DNA of 64,000 nt from Lelliottia nimipressuralis (GTDB taxonomy: Bacteria; Pseudomonadota; Gammaproteobacteria; Enterobacterales; Enterobacteriaceae). Made by a program: the position numbers and the translations under genes. The notes beneath the pieces are model-generated. The model was not told the DNA's origin. It did not search any database and was given only the letters and a program-made list of their open reading frames with translations. The first letter of the stretch is position 1, and the number at the start of each line of letters is the position of its first letter. The stretch is from positions 37,179 to 101,178 of the forward strand of contig NZ_SDDX01000026.1 in assembly GCF_004115925.1 (NCBI RefSeq), given 5' to 3'. Below are positions 62,049-64,000 of the stretch, in pieces.

Positions 62049-62810
62049 GTGATGTTGACCTTTATCCCTTTCCCGATCCTGCGCTGTATGGCGCTGGCTG
62101 CCGCGCTGATGGTGGCCGGGACTTTTCATGCCGACGCCGCGCCGCGTCGTGAGACGGTCTCCGAAGAAGAGGCCGCCGCCAAAACGCGGATGCGCAATCG
62201 CGCGGCGCTGCTGAAAAAAGCCCGCACCCGCATCGCCGTGGTGCCGGTGACGCCGGAGCAAAAGCGCAAGCTGAGCGAGGCGAAACGCCTTGAGCGAGTA
62301 CAAAATCGCGAACAGCTGGCGATGCATAAACGCTGGCAGCCCGGAAAGCTCTCTACGGACATGATCTGGGAGCCGCTCCCCGGCGAGAAGATGAGCCCGC
62401 GCCTGCAGGCGTCGCTGAAAAAAGTGATTCATTTGCTGCAAGAGCAGATTGGCAAACCCTACGTCTGGGGCGGCCAGACGCCGGAGCAGGGCTTTGATTG
62501 CAGCGGCCTGGTGTTCTACGCGTTCACGCCGGTGCTGAGCCGCAATCTGCCACGCACCGCCAACGGTATGTATCAGGACCGCACGCTGCGCCAGATAAAA
62601 CAGGACAAATTGCGACGCGGCGATCTGGTGTTCTTCAACATCAACCAGCGCCCCGGCGCGGATCACGTCGGCGTCTACCTCGGGGACGGCAAATTTATCG
62701 AAGCCCCGCGCACCGGCCTGAATATTCGCATCAGCCAGCTTTCCGATAACTTCTGGCAGGACCACTATCTCGGTGCCCGCCGCATTTTAACTGACGAGGC
62801 TGTGCTCTGA
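62049..62810 (+). CDS. Exported NlpC/P60 peptidoglycan endopeptidase
   Basis: A 253-residue protein (252 from ATG 62052) with signal peptide ending FHADA. A basic helical linker (residues 35-115) precedes a C-terminal NlpC/P60 domain with the catalytic Cys in GFDCSGLVFY (Cys151) and His in GADHVGVYLG (His206). Enzymes of this type cut D-Glu/diaminopimelate bonds in peptidoglycan stems. It starts 8 bases after lafU on the same strand and thus probably belongs to the lafB operon. Given that LfgJ has no muramidase half, it may open the wall for the rod or anchor the stator; this is inference. Confidence 0.85.
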   Translation: MMLTFIPFPILRCMALAAALMVAGTFHADAAPRRETVSEEEAAAKTRMRNRAALLKKARTRIAVVPVTPEQKRKLSEAKRLERVQNREQLAMHKRWQPGKLSTDMIWEPLPGEKMSPRLQASLKKVIHLLQEQIGKPYVWGGQTPEQGFDCSGLVFYAFTPVLSRNLPRTANGMYQDRTLRQIKQDKLRRGDLVFFNINQRPGADHVGVYLGDGKFIEAPRTGLNIRISQLSDNFWQDHYLGARRILTDEAVL

Positions 62811-62847
62811 CGCGGCCCCCTTTTTCAGAACGATTGAGACATTTTCC

Positions 62848-63897
62848 ATGACCCAGACTTGCAAAAAATTCGCCATCGACGACGGTTCCACTAACGTCAA
62901 AATCAGCTGGATTGAAAACGGCACCCTGAAGACCGTGGTCTCGCCGAACTCCTTCCGCAAAGACTGGAAGAGCGCGGCGCTGCTGCGCGGCCAGGCGGTG
63001 CACAATTACACCATCGGCACCACCAAATACACCTACGACGCCACGTCCGATAAGGCGCTCTCCACCACCCATATCGATTATCAATATGACGATCTAAACC
63101 TGCTGGCGGTGCATCACGCCCTGCTTCAGACCGGGGTAACGCCGTGCGACGTAGAGGTGATTGTGACCTTACCGATCACCCAGTTCTACAAGCCGGACGA
63201 CTGTCAGCGTAACGAAGAGCGCATCGAAGCGAAGCGCCAGAATCTGATGCGCGATATCTCCCTGAACAAGGGCGAGCTGTTCCGCATCGTGGATGTGCAG
63301 GTGATGCCGGAGAGCCTGCCTGCAGCGCTGTCTCACCTGCTCAACTCGAACGTTAATGAATTTACCAAATCGCTGGTGATAGACTGCGGCGGCACCACCC
63401 TGGATATGGGCGTGGTGATTGGCGAATTCGACGATGTGTCGGCCATCTACGGCAACAACGAAATCGGCGTGGCGATGGTGACGGACGCGACGCGCAAACT
63501 GCTGGCCGCTGCCGACAGCGACTCCAGCTATCTGGTGGCGAATGAGCTGATCAAGCGCCGCCACGATCTTAACTTTGTAAAAAGCGTGATTAACGACGAA
63601 TCGCGCATCGACGACATTCTCGAAAAGATTGAGATTAAAATTCAGGAGCTGGGCGATCAGGTCGCTTACGAAGCGAAAAAATTCGCCAAAAACCCGAACC
63701 GCGTTTACCTGGTCGGCGGCGGTGCGCACCTGATCGAAGGGGCGATTCGCGACGTCTACGCGACCCTCGGCGATCGCGTGGTGAGCATTGAAAATCCGCA
63801 GAGCGCGCTGTCGCGCGAAATCTGCCTGTACCACTCTGACGCCGGTGTGCAGACGGTCGAGGAGCCGTTAATGGCCGAGGTGGGTGACGATGCGTAA
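62848..63897 (+). CDS. parM: ParM/StbA-family actin-like protein
   Basis: A 349-residue actin-fold ATPase resembling plasmid R1 ParM over its whole length. Phosphate 1 motif AIDDGSTNVKISW (Asp11/12), ISPNSF-like VSPNSFRKDW, LAVHHALLQTG, VTLPITQFY, VMPESLPA, phosphate 2 motif IDCGGTTLDMG (Asp179) and adenosine motif VGGGAHLIEG (290-296). ParM filaments push plasmid copies apart. Only 37 bases separate it from the NlpC gene and they contain no iteron array of the parC type. It overlaps the next gene by 8 bases. Its role on a chromosome beside flagellar genes is unknown. Confidence 0.88.
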   Translation: MTQTCKKFAIDDGSTNVKISWIENGTLKTVVSPNSFRKDWKSAALLRGQAVHNYTIGTTKYTYDATSDKALSTTHIDYQYDDLNLLAVHHALLQTGVTPCDVEVIVTLPITQFYKPDDCQRNEERIEAKRQNLMRDISLNKGELFRIVDVQVMPESLPAALSHLLNSNVNEFTKSLVIDCGGTTLDMGVVIGEFDDVSAIYGNNEIGVAMVTDATRKLLAAADSDSSYLVANELIKRRHDLNFVKSVINDESRIDDILEKIEIKIQELGDQVAYEAKKFAKNPNRVYLVGGGAHLIEGAIRDVYATLGDRVVSIENPQSALSREICLYHSDAGVQTVEEPLMAEVGDDA

Positions 63898-64000
63898 GGG
63901 ACAGATTCGCCGCGTCAATCTGTCCCTGCACCTGACGCCAGACCAGTCGCGCGCGGATCTGCGCGCGATGCAGCAGCTGCAAAAGTGGCATCAGTCCATG
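63890..64000 (+). CDS. StbB-like partition adaptor, N-terminal part (cut by window end)
   Basis: The first 37 codons (MRKGQIRRVNLSLHLTPDQS, then RADLRAMQQLQKWHQSM) overlap the end of the ParM gene by 8 bases. A beta strand of LxLHLxPD type then a Leu-rich helix fits the start of StbB/plasmid stability proteins that follow StbA/ParM and bind the centromere. Too short for certainty. Confidence 0.5.
   Translation, partial: MRKGQIRRVNLSLHLTPDQSRADLRAMQQLQKWHQSM

Noticed and set aside
1..64000. CRISPR arrays, tRNA or rRNA genes, insertion sequences
   Set aside because: None were seen: no regularly spaced repeats, no tRNA cloverleaf or rRNA signature and no transposase frame. The border of the flagellar insertion also shows no evident att repeat by eye.

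Overview
The window is a chromosomal segment of a member of the Enterobacteriaceae. The evidence is a near-E. coli gene order, lexA-dinF-yjbJ-zur ... dusA-pspG-qorA-dnaB-alr-tyrB-aphA-yjbR-uvrA/ssb, with protein lengths matching E. coli almost exactly. The genus cannot be fixed from the sequence alone; Enterobacter/Citrobacter-like relatives are plausible.

Positions 1-16,390 are conserved core genome. They hold the LexA tail, the MATE-type exporter DinF, Zur, a cupin protein, a TraF-like outer-membrane protein, DusA, PspG with a sigma-54 promoter, QorA, DnaB, Alr, TyrB, AphA, YjbR and the divergent uvrA/ssb pair sharing a perfect SOS box. Positions 16,400-18,890 are a transition zone with a degenerate EAL protein, an 82-residue orphan and a periplasmic LprI-like protein.

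Positions 18,892-62,040 hold a complete secondary (lateral, Flag-2 type) flagellar system. A leftward operon encodes export and switch proteins (lfhA, lfhB, lfiRQPNM). The sigma-54 activator LafK and lfiEFGHIJ read rightward and run into a glycosyltransferase and a FliB/LafV-like lysine methylase. A leftward operon has lfgA, lfgM, lfgN, a two-domain glycosyltransferase and a methyltransferase. lfgB-L and lafW read rightward. After a non-flagellar insert come lafZ, then lafA (flagellin), lafBCDEF, lafS (sigma-28) and the motor genes lafT and lafU. Sigma-54 -24/-12 promoters lie before lfgB and lafB. A shared sigma-28-like motif (TTAAGTY, 7 nt, GAGTGYGTCGC) lies before lafA, before lfgM and before the EAL gene about 1.7 kb outside the cluster. 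This implies a LafK/sigma-54 to LafS cascade and places the EAL protein in the lateral flagellar regulon.

Two non-flagellar modules are notable. Between lafW and lafZ sits an orphan type VI secretion effector: an Hcp tube domain fused to a DUF2235 (Tle1-type) hydrolase, followed by two tandem DUF2931-type lipoproteins that are probably immunity proteins. After lafU come an NlpC/P60 endopeptidase and a ParM/StbA actin with the start of a StbB-like gene, which runs off the window end. LfgJ lacks the usual muramidase domain, so the NlpC/P60 enzyme is a candidate for the missing wall-cutting activity.
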